A DNA stretch of 6,247 nucleotides, taken from NCBI RefSeq assembly GCF_049514155.1, contig NZ_JBEKVH010000193.1:1-6247 (forward strand), read 5' to 3'. Positions 6,118 to 6,247 of this stretch are shown one piece after another. Source of the stretch: Roseiarcus sp049514155 (GTDB lineage: Bacteria; Pseudomonadota; Alphaproteobacteria; Rhizobiales; Beijerinckiaceae). How positions within the stretch are numbered: position 1 is the stretch's first letter; each line of letters starts with the position of its first letter. The position numbers were made by a program, and so were the translations under genes. The notes under the pieces are model-generated. The model saw nothing but the letters and a program-made list of their open reading frames with translations, did not search any database and had not been told where the DNA came from.

Positions 6118-6146
6118 TTGGACAAGGGCCGCGAGCGGTCTATAGG
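6118..6146 (+). promoter_or_regulatory. Candidate plus-strand promoter overlapping the purB leader
   Basis: TTGGAC (6118-6123), 17 bp, then TATAGG (6141-6146): a fair sigma-70-like match pointing right, away from purB. The -10 overlaps the palindrome CTATAG (6140-6145), so on the opposite strand the same bases give TATAGA, a possible purB -10 with only a weak -35 (GTCGAA, 17 bp away). The two promoters could share their -10 region. Confidence 0.35.
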
Positions 6147-6226
6147 AACGCGGCGAAAATTTCGACCCCCCTGCGCCCGCGCCGTCAAGGCCCCCAAGGT
6201 AGGCGCGCATCCTGGAGACCAGACGC

Positions 6227-6247
6227 GTGGCCTTGCAGCGAACCGAC
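6227..6247 (+). CDS. Possible first codons of a gene running off the right edge
   Basis: A GTG at 6227 opens a frame (MALQRTD if used as a start) that reaches the window edge without a stop. GGAG at 6214-6217 lies nine bases upstream, and the candidate promoter at 6118-6146 points towards it. Only seven codons are visible, so there is no protein-level evidence and it may be chance. Confidence 0.25.

Noticed and set aside
1..6247. A new defence, toxin-antitoxin or mobile system
   Set aside because: All substantial genes belong to known core families apart from DUF2852. There are no integrase, transposase, nuclease-effector or toxin-like genes and no composition break that would suggest an island.

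Overview
This is a GC-rich, densely coded stretch of chromosome. The gene families, the strong GC bias in third codon positions and the presence of a DUF2852 protein point to an alphaproteobacterium, most likely of the Hyphomicrobiales (Rhizobiales) and possibly a Beijerinckiaceae- or Methylocystaceae-like methylotroph relative. The genus is an inference and cannot be settled from this window. I see no insertion sequence, phage gene, CRISPR array, tRNA or rRNA. The region reads as core genome rather than an accessory island.

Layout. Positions 1-923 (minus) hold most of alanine dehydrogenase (ald), cut by the left edge. Divergent from it across a 124-bp gap is an Lrp/AsnC-family regulator (1048-1515, plus), the arrangement expected of a local regulator of ald. 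xseB (1572-1820, plus), the small subunit of exonuclease VII, follows after 56 bp. A 197-bp non-coding gap with inverted repeats and two copies of a TTGTTAACC motif precedes a stand-alone ParA-type ATPase (2018-2671, plus) that has no ParB beside it. Converging on it is a periplasmic HtrA/Do-type serine protease (2707-4098, minus). Divergent from the protease is a small membrane-anchored DUF2852 protein (4263-4736, plus). A compact REP-like palindromic element (4748-4794) separates that gene from the convergent purB (4803-6107, minus), adenylosuccinate lyase. The right edge may hold the first codons of another plus-strand gene.

How the genes relate. Only the ald/lrp pair is an evident functional unit: amino-acid-responsive control of alanine catabolism or synthesis. 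The other genes are housekeeping functions (DNA repair, envelope protein quality control, purine synthesis) that adjoin without forming one pathway. The least understood parts are the orphan ParA with its motif-rich leader, the DUF2852 protein, and the shared regulatory sequence between ald and lrp. I found no convincing new multi-gene system; the findings are modest and scored accordingly.
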